Assembly (NCBI GenBank): GCA_903864515.1
Contig: CAIPFZ010000072.1
Coordinates: forward strand, 1 to 30,792
Reading direction: 5' to 3'
DNA from: an uncultured bacterium
GTDB taxonomy: Bacteria > Patescibacteriota > Minisyncoccia > Phycocordibacterales > CAIZLB01
Length of the DNA: 30,792 nucleotides
The position numbers were made by a program, and so were the translations under genes. This document shows positions 7,666 through 14,015 of this stretch, in pieces. Each line of letters begins with the position of its first letter. Position 1 is the first letter of the stretch. The notes under the pieces were generated by a model. It was given only the letters and a program-made list of their open reading frames with translations, did not search any database and was not told the origin of the DNA.

Positions 7666-8739
7666 ATGAATAAAAAAGTTATTGCTTGGATAGTTGCGAT
7701 AGTGATAGTAATTGGTGCGATTTTTGCATTTGGAGGAGAACAAAAAGATGATCAAGTTTTGAAAATTGGTCTTATCGGTCCGTTCTCTGGTAACTATGCA
7801 TCTGTTGGTGAGACTTTTAGAAACGGTGCACTACTTGCCGTTGAAGAAATCAAAGCAAAAAATCCAGATAAGAAAGTTGAGTTGATTGTTGAAGATGGAG
7901 CGTTTGATCCTGGTAAGTCATTGTCTGCTTATAAGAAGTTAAAAAGTATAGATCATATAAATGCATTGATTGCAGTTGATACAATTACAATTGACTCAAT
8001 TTATAATGATGTGATTGCTGACGGTATGCCTGTTATAAACGGTGGTGAACAATCTCTTGATCCAAAGAATGATAATGTTTTACAAATCTACCCTGGAAAT
8101 TATGCAAGTGAAGTTGCAATGGGAAAAGAAATTAAAAATGATGGAAAGCAAAAAGTTGTAATGGTTACGGGAAATCATGCGGTCTTTGCAAGATTTTCTA
8201 AGGGTGTTAAGGAAGGATATCAAGGGAATATCGATGAGTTTGTTGTAAACTTTGGTGAACAAGATATTAGAACTTTCGCTTTAAAGATTAAAGCACTGAA
8301 TCCTGACGCCGTTGCACTTGTGATTACACCTGATTTGATGGCAAGATTTCTTAAGACTTTCAATGAACTTGGAATGAAGAACGTCTCATATTACTTTGAC
8401 TGTGATCTTCAAAACGGTTGGGAATCAGCAATAAAGATTGCTAATCCTGAGATGTTCAATGGAAGCAAGGTTGTAGTTGTCGGTAATTTTAATGAACCAT
8501 CCTTTGTTGCTTCATATACAAAGAGATTTGGAAATTCAAACATCCTAACTGGAAATGTTGGATATGATGCGGTGAATCTGTTGTATAAAAACTATAGTTC
8601 TGACAATTCAAAATGGATGTCTAATATTTTGAAATCAAATTCAAGTGGAGTTAGCGGAAAGATTGAATTTGATTCTGTTGGTGTTAGAAAGCCTGAGTTT
8701 AAGATTGGCGTTATTGAGAATGGGATGTTGCCTAAGTAG
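7666..8739 (+). CDS. ABC transporter substrate-binding protein, LivK/Peripla_BP_6 type (paralogue 3)
   Basis: The ATG at 7666 is chosen because MNKKVIAWIVAIVIVIGAIF matches the basic-plus-helix starts of the other two copies; the frame stays open upstream without homology. The 357-residue protein contains KIGLIGPFSGNYASVGETFRNG, LIVEDGAFDPGKSLSAYKKL, NVGYDAVNLLYKNY and GVSGKIEFDSVGVRKPEFKIG, the Peripla_BP_6 order. No lipobox is present, so it is a membrane-anchored solute receptor. It is divergent from TrmB 2 with the operator-like repeat between them, and is closed by a strong terminator. All three paralogues keep the motif E-D-x-x-F-D-x-x-K near residue 70, which lies in the ligand-binding lobe region. 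Confidence 0.9.
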   Translation: MNKKVIAWIVAIVIVIGAIFAFGGEQKDDQVLKIGLIGPFSGNYASVGETFRNGALLAVEEIKAKNPDKKVELIVEDGAFDPGKSLSAYKKLKSIDHINALIAVDTITIDSIYNDVIADGMPVINGGEQSLDPKNDNVLQIYPGNYASEVAMGKEIKNDGKQKVVMVTGNHAVFARFSKGVKEGYQGNIDEFVVNFGEQDIRTFALKIKALNPDAVALVITPDLMARFLKTFNELGMKNVSYYFDCDLQNGWESAIKIANPEMFNGSKVVVVGNFNEPSFVASYTKRFGNSNILTGNVGYDAVNLLYKNYSSDNSKWMSNILKSNSSGVSGKIEFDSVGVRKPEFKIGVIENGMLPK

Positions 8740-8795
8740 ATTTGGTCAAAAAGGGGAGTGAAGAAAAGTATAAAATATGGCTTAGATAAAGGTAT

Positions 8796-8823
8796 AACCT
8801 CGTCATTTTGGCGGGGTTTTACC
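8796..8823 (+). terminator. Rho-independent terminator after binding protein 3
   Basis: A 9-bp stem (AACCTCGTC with GGCGGGGTT, two wobble pairs) and 5-nt loop, then T4. Confidence 0.8.
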
Positions 8824-8824
8824 A

Positions 8825-8854
8825 TTGACAAAATGATATAAACCGTGTTATTAT
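8825..8854 (+). promoter_or_regulatory. Sigma-70-type promoter of cassette A
   Basis: TTGACA, 18 nt, TATTAT. It starts directly behind the preceding terminator and gives a leader of about 90 nt before the main ATG at 8953. Confidence 0.65.
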
Positions 8855-8902
8855 AATAAACAGAAGTAACAGTAATTATATCATCTAACAAACAAAAAAA
8901 AG

Positions 8903-8956
8903 ATGATCTTTTCCTCAGTTTGGGTAAGTGCTGTGATTCGAACTTTGACGCCATGA
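8903..8956 (+). CDS. Leader peptide overlapping the response-regulator-like gene (cassette A)
   Basis: This 17-codon ORF reads MIFSSVWVSAVIRTLTP and ends at a TGA that overlaps the main start as ATGA. The homologous cassette B has MRSWILVGAVIRCLT in the same place with the same ATGA overlap. The shared core is V-S/G-A-V-I-R-T/C-L-T. The arrangement suggests translational coupling: ribosomes finishing the leader restart on the main gene, which has no SD of its own. The ORF start sits on the 3' arm of a small hairpin (ATCATCT with AGATGAT around an A-rich loop). No homologue is known to me. Confidence 0.6.
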   Translation: MIFSSVWVSAVIRTLTP

Positions 8957-9777
8957 AAACATATTGCAGTACGCCTCGTAACCCTGTCTACATTGCTCTG
9001 ATCCAGGTCTTCTCGCTTTTCGGTGAGAAGGACCCTTGGGAGGCTGTTGAAGACAAAGCTTCAGCGGAGGTAACCTTTGTCATTAGTGATTTCCAGGATT
9101 TGTTTGACATCTACACCAAGGACGGTGTCTATGTTTATGCAGATACTGGAAGGAATGTGAGCAAGATTAGTCTTCCTGATAACGTGGTTCTTGTTGACTT
9201 GCTGGGTGACTTCGGCGATAAAATCTGGGCCATGAAATGTCTCGAACGTTTGGTTGAAAAAACTAGGGCTAAGAAACCTGAAATCAAGAAACCGATCGAG
9301 ATGCCGACAGATATTGTGAGTACTCTCAAGGACTACCGAGTTCTCGTGATTGATGACAATGAGGATAATTTGGCGCTGGCTCGTCACTTGCTCCAACCTC
9401 AGCATCAGCTTGTGACCGCTTGTGGTTTTGAGCAGGGAATGAAGGCACTTGAGAATGGAGAGTTTGACGCTGTCTTGTCCGACATGGAAATGCCGGCGAA
9501 TAAACGTTACCCCTCTCTGAGCTTTAGTTCGACCCGTCTCGGCGAGGACTACGGTTACGGGTTCTTCTCTGTCTTTGAGGTCACATCTAGAGGTCTGCCT
9601 ATTGCTGTTGTTACTGCTGGCAACCATCATTCAAGTTGGATTTCAGCAGGACTCGATACGCTCAAGAAGGCTGTGGTCAACGGTCAGAAGGTGCTGTTCT
9701 ACAACAGCATTGGAAAACGTTGGGACATTGCCCTCAAGGCACTGATGGAGCCTGAAACCGTCACTGTTGTGGTCTAG
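8953..9777 (+). CDS. Response-regulator-like protein (cassette A)
   Basis: The protein has 274 residues from the ATG at 8953; the in-frame TTG at 8920 would only read through the leader. The start is supported by cassette B, where R-N-P-V-Y-I-A-L-I here aligns with N-R-D-V-Y-L-R-V-V. The N-terminal 100 residues match no domain I know. A CheY-like receiver begins near KDYRVLVIDDNEDNLALARHLL: acid pair DD, then FDAVLSDMEMP with the phosphoacceptor Asp. It continues unusually with GYGFFSVFEVTSRGLPIAVVTAGNHHSSW, where a normal receiver has the T/S-K region. I associate this variant with CPR genomes. No kinase is nearby. Base composition is richer in GC than its neighbours, and it is monocistronic with its own promoter and terminator. 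Role unknown. Confidence 0.75.
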   Translation: MKTYCSTPRNPVYIALIQVFSLFGEKDPWEAVEDKASAEVTFVISDFQDLFDIYTKDGVYVYADTGRNVSKISLPDNVVLVDLLGDFGDKIWAMKCLERLVEKTRAKKPEIKKPIEMPTDIVSTLKDYRVLVIDDNEDNLALARHLLQPQHQLVTACGFEQGMKALENGEFDAVLSDMEMPANKRYPSLSFSSTRLGEDYGYGFFSVFEVTSRGLPIAVVTAGNHHSSWISAGLDTLKKAVVNGQKVLFYNSIGKRWDIALKALMEPETVTVVV

Positions 9778-9786
9778 TCAAACCAC

Positions 9787-9803
9787 GGAGGTTCTAATCC
9801 TCC
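9787..9803 (+). other. T-arm-like 3' UTR hairpin, cassette A
   Basis: A 5-bp stem GGAGG/CCTCC holds the 7-nt loop TTCTAAT, 9 nt after the stop codon and 3 nt before the terminator stem. A hairpin of the same geometry is in the same place in cassette B (13138-13154). There is no tRNA around it. Confidence 0.6.
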
Positions 9804-9806
9804 AAA

Positions 9807-9840
9807 CCCCTGTACGTCAAACGTGCGGGGCGTTTTTTTT
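9807..9840 (+). terminator. Rho-independent terminator of cassette A
   Basis: CCCC-rich stem (CCCCTGTACGT with ACGTGCGGGG, one bulge, one wobble) followed by eight T. Confidence 0.85.
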
Positions 9841-9844
9841 ATGC

Positions 9845-9850
9845 TACAAT
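9845..9850 (+). promoter_or_regulatory. -10 box with leaderless spacing, HTH protein
   Basis: TACAAT ends 6 nt before the ATG at 9857, directly behind the cassette A terminator; no SD. This supports 9857 as the start over the longer open frame. Confidence 0.55.
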
Positions 9851-9856
9851 ATTATT

Positions 9857-11296
9857 ATGGAAAAAATTAATGCACATCAAAGATATCGTGATAATTTAGC
9901 TGAGGATATTAAAAGTATACCCAAAGATTCAGAAGTTTTAGTAGATGGAGAGGTAAAAAATGAAAGAGAGGTGTTGTTAAATTCTGAAAAAGGTAGTGTG
10001 AGATACGAAAAGGCTTATGAAATACATAGAAATCAAATAAAAGAGTATTGCGTTGAAAGAATTAATGAAAAAATTGAAGAGCTTGAACTGGAAAAAGAAA
10101 GACTGAATAAAATTAAGAAAGGTTATCTAGAGGAATTGGACGGTTCAGAATTGGTAATAGAATCAGATGGTGAAGTTAAAACAGATAGAGGCGAGGAAGT
10201 AGAACATAGTGGAGAAATCGAGGCGATGGAAAGCGATTTAGTCAGTACTTTGGAAGTGGAAAGAGATTTGGATCAACCTGAAGTAATGGGTTGTGTTTTG
10301 GAAGAACCTGTATCTAAGGGTGAAATAGATTTTGTTTTAGCGTCAAAAACACTCGATGAATTCAAGTCACGATTTAAAAATTTCATAGATGAACTATTTA
10401 CTAGAAACAAATTAAACAACACATCCTTTTCTAGGAAGCTAAGTCCTGAACAGGATGAAGAATATCATAAAACTTTTCGTACAGTTGTTAGTCGGACAAT
10501 AAGCGGAGATAGGCCGATAAGTATAAATTCAAGTCTTCAAAGAAATATATTTAAAGGTTTAGGTTTGGAAATTTCTGAATTTGCTGCAAAGGTGGAAGCA
10601 TTAGAAATTAAAGAAAAATTAGATTACGATATTAACGAAGATTTCTTTGATTCAAATCGGGTTATTCTGAATGAATTTGTGGAATCCTTAACTGAAGATG
10701 ATGATATAAACTTTTCAAAACTGCTCTCTTTACTTCACGAGATGGATAATAGGAATATGAAAGTAACACCACTAGAAGGATGTGTACTACGAATTAAACC
10801 AACTAAAGAACAAATTTTAAAAGTCTTAGCCACTAAGACGCTGGACGACTTTAATAACAGTTTATCACAACTTGTAAAAAACTTATTGGAAGAAAGTAAC
10901 ATTACAGCAACAATATTTGGTGAAGAAACTGGTGTTGACCCTGCCTTGGTTCGTGGTGTGAGGTTGGGTATACGACCCATAAGCACAAAAGCTACACAGC
11001 ACCATATGATATTTAAAGGTCTCGGTTTAGATATAAGAATATTTGAATCCAGACAGAGAAAATTAATTAATGATGAAAAGCATGGTATTAAAGCGCTAGA
11101 GAACTTTAGATATTCAGGTGTTGACATTAAACCATATATACACATATTATCTGAGAGTTTTACTGATGTGTCTATAGGGGATCTAATTCGAGTTGCCCAC
11201 TTTATAGATAACAATTTTGTTATGATAGAAAAAAATAAAAATGTTTTTGCTGAGATTGTACACAATGAATTTCCAGAATTAGTTAGGTCTAAATAA
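9857..11296 (+). CDS. Protein with two HTH-like repeats
   Basis: The protein has 479 residues from the ATG at 9857; the open frame upstream runs through the previous terminator and is not coding. Residues 1-90 are charged and helical (likely coiled coil, EKIEELELEKERLNKIKKGY), and 90-165 are acidic and low in complexity. Two related segments follow, at about 170-250 and 330-405. Each starts L-A-S/T-K-T-L-D-E/D-F, passes a helix pair like an XRE-type HTH (NNTSFSRKL and TATIFGEETGVDPALVRGVRLG), and ends R-P-I-S...I-F-K-G-L-G-L. A DNA-binding or structural regulator is plausible, but the family is not recognised. AT-rich codon use matches the native genes, unlike the two cassettes beside it. Confidence 0.75.
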   Translation: MEKINAHQRYRDNLAEDIKSIPKDSEVLVDGEVKNEREVLLNSEKGSVRYEKAYEIHRNQIKEYCVERINEKIEELELEKERLNKIKKGYLEELDGSELVIESDGEVKTDRGEEVEHSGEIEAMESDLVSTLEVERDLDQPEVMGCVLEEPVSKGEIDFVLASKTLDEFKSRFKNFIDELFTRNKLNNTSFSRKLSPEQDEEYHKTFRTVVSRTISGDRPISINSSLQRNIFKGLGLEISEFAAKVEALEIKEKLDYDINEDFFDSNRVILNEFVESLTEDDDINFSKLLSLLHEMDNRNMKVTPLEGCVLRIKPTKEQILKVLATKTLDDFNNSLSQLVKNLLEESNITATIFGEETGVDPALVRGVRLGIRPISTKATQHHMIFKGLGLDIRIFESRQRKLINDEKHGIKALENFRYSGVDIKPYIHILSESFTDVSIGDLIRVAHFIDNNFVMIEKNKNVFAEIVHNEFPELVRSK

Positions 11297-11338
11297 TTTA
11301 GCAATTTTATACCTGTGCTAAAATAGCCAAAATCGGTC

Positions 11339-11372
11339 TTTTGTATTTATCCTATATTTAAGTTAAAATATA
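11339..11372. repeat. 34-nt direct repeat, copy 1 (promoter region)
   Basis: 33 of 34 bases match 13208-13241. It runs from TTTTGTATTTATCC to TTAAAATATA and leads into a TATAAA box 8 nt before the ATG at 11389. Confidence 0.85.
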
Positions 11373-11388
11373 GATATAAAATATAAAC

Positions 11389-11931
11389 ATGGACACTTCA
11401 AAAAACAAAACTACAGATGAGAAAGTTCACGGAAATGCGCCAAACGCTGACTCTGCAGAAATTGAAAACAATCTAGTTTTTCTAAATGGAGTACTAGGTA
11501 AGGCGACAGAGGTTATTTTACACTTTGATATTCAGACAAATATATTGATAGGTATTTCAACTGCGATCTCAGCTTTTGCTGTTACAAATATTAAAAATAA
11601 TGGAGTCGTCTTTTCTATGTTGGCGATATTCTCCATAATCTCTGTTGTCTTTGGACTGTATGCAGTTCACCCTCCAAAGTTTTTAAGAAAGAAAGGACAG
11701 CGTGAGAGCTTGCTTTATAATAAAAAGATTTCAGACTTTAAAAACTCGACTGAATATGCAAATGAATTAAAAAAGATTATTGATGATAAAGATTCTTTGA
11801 TTGATGAATACAGTAATGAAATATATAACATCTACAAATATCACTATAGACCAAAGAGATCTTTGTTTAAAATATCTAGAAATTTTTTAATAATTGGAAT
11901 CTTGTTTAGTATTTTGGCGGCGATGATATAA
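11389..11931 (+). CDS. Pycsar-effector-like (DUF5706-type) membrane protein
   Basis: The 180-residue protein has predicted membrane segments at about 48-67, 72-92 and 163-180. The layout matches the Pycsar effector (PycTM/DUF5706) pattern from memory: an N-terminal helix, F-D-I-Q-T-N-I before the first membrane segment, Y-A-V-H-P-P-K after the second, a helical cytoplasmic part with I-S-D-F and E-Y, then a region ending R-N-F-L-I-I-G before the last helix. In Pycsar defence the effector responds to cCMP or cUMP made by a partner cyclase; no cyclase is in this window. So the defence role is only a possibility, and many genomic homologues stand alone. It lies between two copies of a 34-nt promoter repeat. 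Confidence 0.6.
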   Translation: MDTSKNKTTDEKVHGNAPNADSAEIENNLVFLNGVLGKATEVILHFDIQTNILIGISTAISAFAVTNIKNNGVVFSMLAIFSIISVVFGLYAVHPPKFLRKKGQRESLLYNKKISDFKNSTEYANELKKIIDDKDSLIDEYSNEIYNIYKYHYRPKRSLFKISRNFLIIGILFSILAAMI

Positions 11932-11945
11932 TTAATTGATTGATG

Positions 11946-11974
11946 TTGACTAAACTTCACAAAATGCTTTAATT
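11946..11974 (+). promoter_or_regulatory. Possible promoter of cassette B
   Basis: TTGACT, 17 nt, TTAATT. The -10 is weak, but the spacing and the leader length (about 100 nt) match cassette A. Confidence 0.4.
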
Positions 11975-12039
11975 TCAAACGGAAAGCGGTAATCTCTCAT
12001 CTAACCAACAAAAATGATGATCCTACTTTAATCTGAGGC

Positions 12040-12087
12040 ATGAGGTCTTGGATTTTGGTAGGTGCCGTGATTCGATGTTTAACATGA
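12040..12087 (+). CDS. Leader peptide overlapping the response-regulator-like gene (cassette B)
   Basis: This 15-codon ORF reads MRSWILVGAVIRCLT. Its TGA overlaps the main start as ATGA (12084-12087), exactly as in cassette A. A GAGG lies 3 nt before its ATG, while the main gene has no SD. The conserved part lies in the last ten codons, where nucleotides are also shared (GGTARGTGCYGTGATTCGA), so either the peptide or the RNA could be what is selected. Confidence 0.6.
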   Translation: MRSWILVGAVIRCLT

Positions 12088-13112
12088 GTGCTACAAAAAA
12101 TCGTGATGTGTATTTGCGTGTCGTGTCTTCGGACGAAGGTGCGATGGATTTGACTCGCCGTACAGTTCACTGGTGGAATTCATCACCAGGACTTGCTGCA
12201 GGACGAAACTGGGTCGTCTTGAATGAAAATGATCAAGGCGCCTTCAGCGAATGTACTGGGTTGACCGTCAAGGTGATTACCGGAGGCCTTGAGGAGCTTC
12301 TTTATGCTTACCAAGAATCTGTGCCGGGTCAAGTGTTTATCATCTTGGATGGTATGGCAGCATCAGGTGCATTCGCTGGCGTTAAACTGCCGGATAATGT
12401 GTTCCTTGACCGTATTGAACTTGAGCAACATAAAGCCACTCTGCAGGCGGTTGTCGCTGCTCTTGAGCGTAATCTTGAATATATTCCAGAACCAAGGATC
12501 CATGATGAAACGGTTTACACCGGTCACGGTCTTCGGATTCTGGTGGTGGAAGACCGCGCCCGTGGGCGCGCCTTATCGTCTGGTCTGTGGATGGATAGTG
12601 AGTTTGATCCCAAAAAACTCATCGGCTGTTATGCTGGCAGGCGGGGGCATAATCTAACGATTGTCAGGTCACTGTCTGAGTTCATGGAAATCATGTCCAC
12701 TACCAATGAATACAAATATGATCTCATCCTAGCTCCATCGGCTATGATCAGTGATGGTTGGGAATTCATTCGTGGAGACGGTAAGTCACCAGTTAATCCC
12801 AGTTTTGCTGTCTCTCAATTGGGTAAGGTTTTGCCGTTCGGTGGAATTATTGAGCGAGAAGGAATCAGTCGCGGAATTCCTGTGGGTTTGATTACCTACC
12901 AGGAGCAAAATGATCTGAATCGCGTTTGGAGTTATCCTGGATCGATGGTTCAAACTGACATCGATGGGTGCAAAGCGTTTGTTTATCACTACGAACAGCC
13001 GGAGCATCTCAAGTTTGGAACTGACTGGTCACTCTTTCTCAGTTCGATGCTGACGAGGGGGCCTGTGGAACTGCGTGCTAAGGCTGGGTTTGGTACTCCT
13101 CCTGAACCCTGA
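12084..13112 (+). CDS. Response-regulator-like protein with degenerate receiver (cassette B)
   Basis: The protein has 342 residues from the ATG at 12084; an in-frame ATG at 12075 and a TTG at 12048 are alternatives disfavoured by the ATGA coupling. The N-terminal 150 residues carry WVVLNENDQGAF, FIILDGMAASGAF and VFLDRIELEQHKATLQAVV. A receiver-like domain starts at LRILVVEDRARGRALSSGL (acid pair E-D kept). The line equivalent to FDAVLSDMEMP in cassette A is YDLILAPSAMI, so the phosphoacceptor Asp appears lost. An insertion (SEFDPKKLIGCYAGRRGHN) and a long C-terminal part (GGIIEREGISRGIPVGLITYQEQ) follow. It is a paralogue of cassette A with similar flanks. GC and codon use are unlike the surrounding transporter genes. 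Function unknown. Confidence 0.72.
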   Translation: MSATKNRDVYLRVVSSDEGAMDLTRRTVHWWNSSPGLAAGRNWVVLNENDQGAFSECTGLTVKVITGGLEELLYAYQESVPGQVFIILDGMAASGAFAGVKLPDNVFLDRIELEQHKATLQAVVAALERNLEYIPEPRIHDETVYTGHGLRILVVEDRARGRALSSGLWMDSEFDPKKLIGCYAGRRGHNLTIVRSLSEFMEIMSTTNEYKYDLILAPSAMISDGWEFIRGDGKSPVNPSFAVSQLGKVLPFGGIIEREGISRGIPVGLITYQEQNDLNRVWSYPGSMVQTDIDGCKAFVYHYEQPEHLKFGTDWSLFLSSMLTRGPVELRAKAGFGTPPEP

Positions 13113-13137
13113 CTTGATAGTTTTACCAGGGGCTATC

Positions 13138-13154
13138 GAGGGTTCAAATCCTTC
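13138..13154 (+). other. T-arm-like 3' UTR hairpin, cassette B
   Basis: A 5-bp stem GAGGG/CCTTC (one wobble) holds the 7-nt loop TTCAAAT. It lies between stop and terminator, as in cassette A (9787-9803). Confidence 0.6.
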
Positions 13155-13158
13155 AAAT

Positions 13159-13198
13159 CGTCTCGTCTGCATAAAGTGCATGGCGAGGCGTTTTTTTT
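13159..13198 (+). terminator. Rho-independent terminator of cassette B
   Basis: Stem CGTCTCGTC with GGCGAGGCG (wobbles) extended by TGCA/TGCA, then eight T. Confidence 0.85.
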
Positions 13199-13207
13199 GT
13201 CCACTTT

Positions 13208-13241
13208 TTTTGTATTTATCCCATATTTAAGTTAAAATATA
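13208..13241. repeat. 34-nt direct repeat, copy 2 (promoter of the transporter operon)
   Basis: One mismatch to 11339-11372. It runs into TATAAT at 13238-13243, 14 nt before the ATG at 13258. Confidence 0.85.
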
Positions 13242-13257
13242 ATCAACAAAACATCAT

Positions 13258-13983
13258 ATGAAAGAAAACGAAAACCTCTTAAGACTAGAAGATATCCATG
13301 TTCACTATGGTGGAGTGAAGGCATTGGATGGTGCTACAGTCTACTTGAATGACGGAGAAATCTTGGCTCTTATGGGTCCAAACGGAGCAGGTAAGTCTAC
13401 AATTCTAAAAGCTCTGTTTGGTATCGCTCCAGTTACAAAGGGGGAGATATATTATTATGGTGAAAGAATTTATCCAGTTCCGCATGAGATTGTGGAGCGT
13501 GGAATTTCTTTTGTGCCACAAGGAAGACAAATTTTTAAATCCCTAACTGTTCTTGAGAATTTGGAAATGGGAGGATTTTCAATAAACAGCAGAGCTGTCT
13601 TGAAGTCAAATATTGAAGCGGTTCTTGATCTATTTCCAGATCTTAGAAAAAAGTTAAAAGTCCCTGCAAAAAACCTCTCAGGTGGACAACAGCAAATGGT
13701 TGCAATTGCAAGAGGTTTGGTCACTACTCCAAAAGTATTGCTTCTTGATGAACCATCACTTGGTTTGTCCCCAAAGGTGGTTAAAGAAGTTTTTGCAAAA
13801 ATAAAAGAAATTAATCAAAGGCATGGAACATCCATTATGATTGTTGAACATAACTTGCAATCAGTATTAGAAATTGTAGACAGGGCGTACCTTTTGGATA
13901 AAGGGCAGGTTGTGGAAAATAACACACCACAGCATATAATTTCTTCAGGATTATTAGAAAAAGTATTTTTAGCACATAAATAA
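13258..13983 (+). CDS. livF: Branched-chain amino acid-type ABC transporter ATP-binding protein, LivF type
   Basis: The 241-residue ATPase has all motifs: Walker A GPNGAGKST (40-48), Q-loop with FVPQGRQIFKSLTVLENL, signature LSGGQQQ (140-146), Walker B VLLLDEPSLGLSP (160-172) and switch H198. F-V-P-Q-G-R-Q-I-F and the short length put it with LivF rather than LivG. It would power import of the ligand captured by the binding proteins at 67, 3234 and 7666, by ATP hydrolysis on the inner side of the membrane. The permease gene follows 32 bp downstream. LivG and LivM are absent from the window, so the set here is incomplete. Confidence 0.93.
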   Translation: MKENENLLRLEDIHVHYGGVKALDGATVYLNDGEILALMGPNGAGKSTILKALFGIAPVTKGEIYYYGERIYPVPHEIVERGISFVPQGRQIFKSLTVLENLEMGGFSINSRAVLKSNIEAVLDLFPDLRKKLKVPAKNLSGGQQQMVAIARGLVTTPKVLLLDEPSLGLSPKVVKEVFAKIKEINQRHGTSIMIVEHNLQSVLEIVDRAYLLDKGQVVENNTPQHIISSGLLEKVFLAHK

Positions 13984-14015
13984 AATAAGCGAATCGGTTA
14001 ATCGTAAAAAATAAA

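Noticed and set aside
9061..9630. Long minus-strand ORF inside cassette A
   Set aside because: Antisense shadow of the response-regulator-like gene, with no motif, promoter or terminator of its own.
9787..9803. tRNA gene or tmRNA suggested by the T-arm-like hairpin
   Set aside because: No acceptor, D or anticodon arm and no CCA; the same holds for 13138-13154.
9767..9856. Upstream extension of the HTH-protein frame
   Set aside because: It passes through the cassette A 3' hairpin and terminator; the -10 box and ATG at 9857 fit better.
10735..11304. 189-codon minus-strand ORF
   Set aside because: Antisense of the HTH protein, with no recognisable protein features.
11297..11330. Terminator after the HTH-protein gene (TTTAGCA/TGCTAAA)
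   Set aside because: Only 7 bp with a 12-nt loop and no T-run.
12177..12182. Other GAATTC sites (for example 12177, 12764, 16553, 25835) as further KilA-N palindromes
   Set aside because: Their flanks are not self-complementary, so they are chance hexamers.
12289..12657. 122-codon ORF in another frame of cassette B
   Set aside because: Composition is shifted by overlap with the real gene, which has domain similarity and coupling to the leader.
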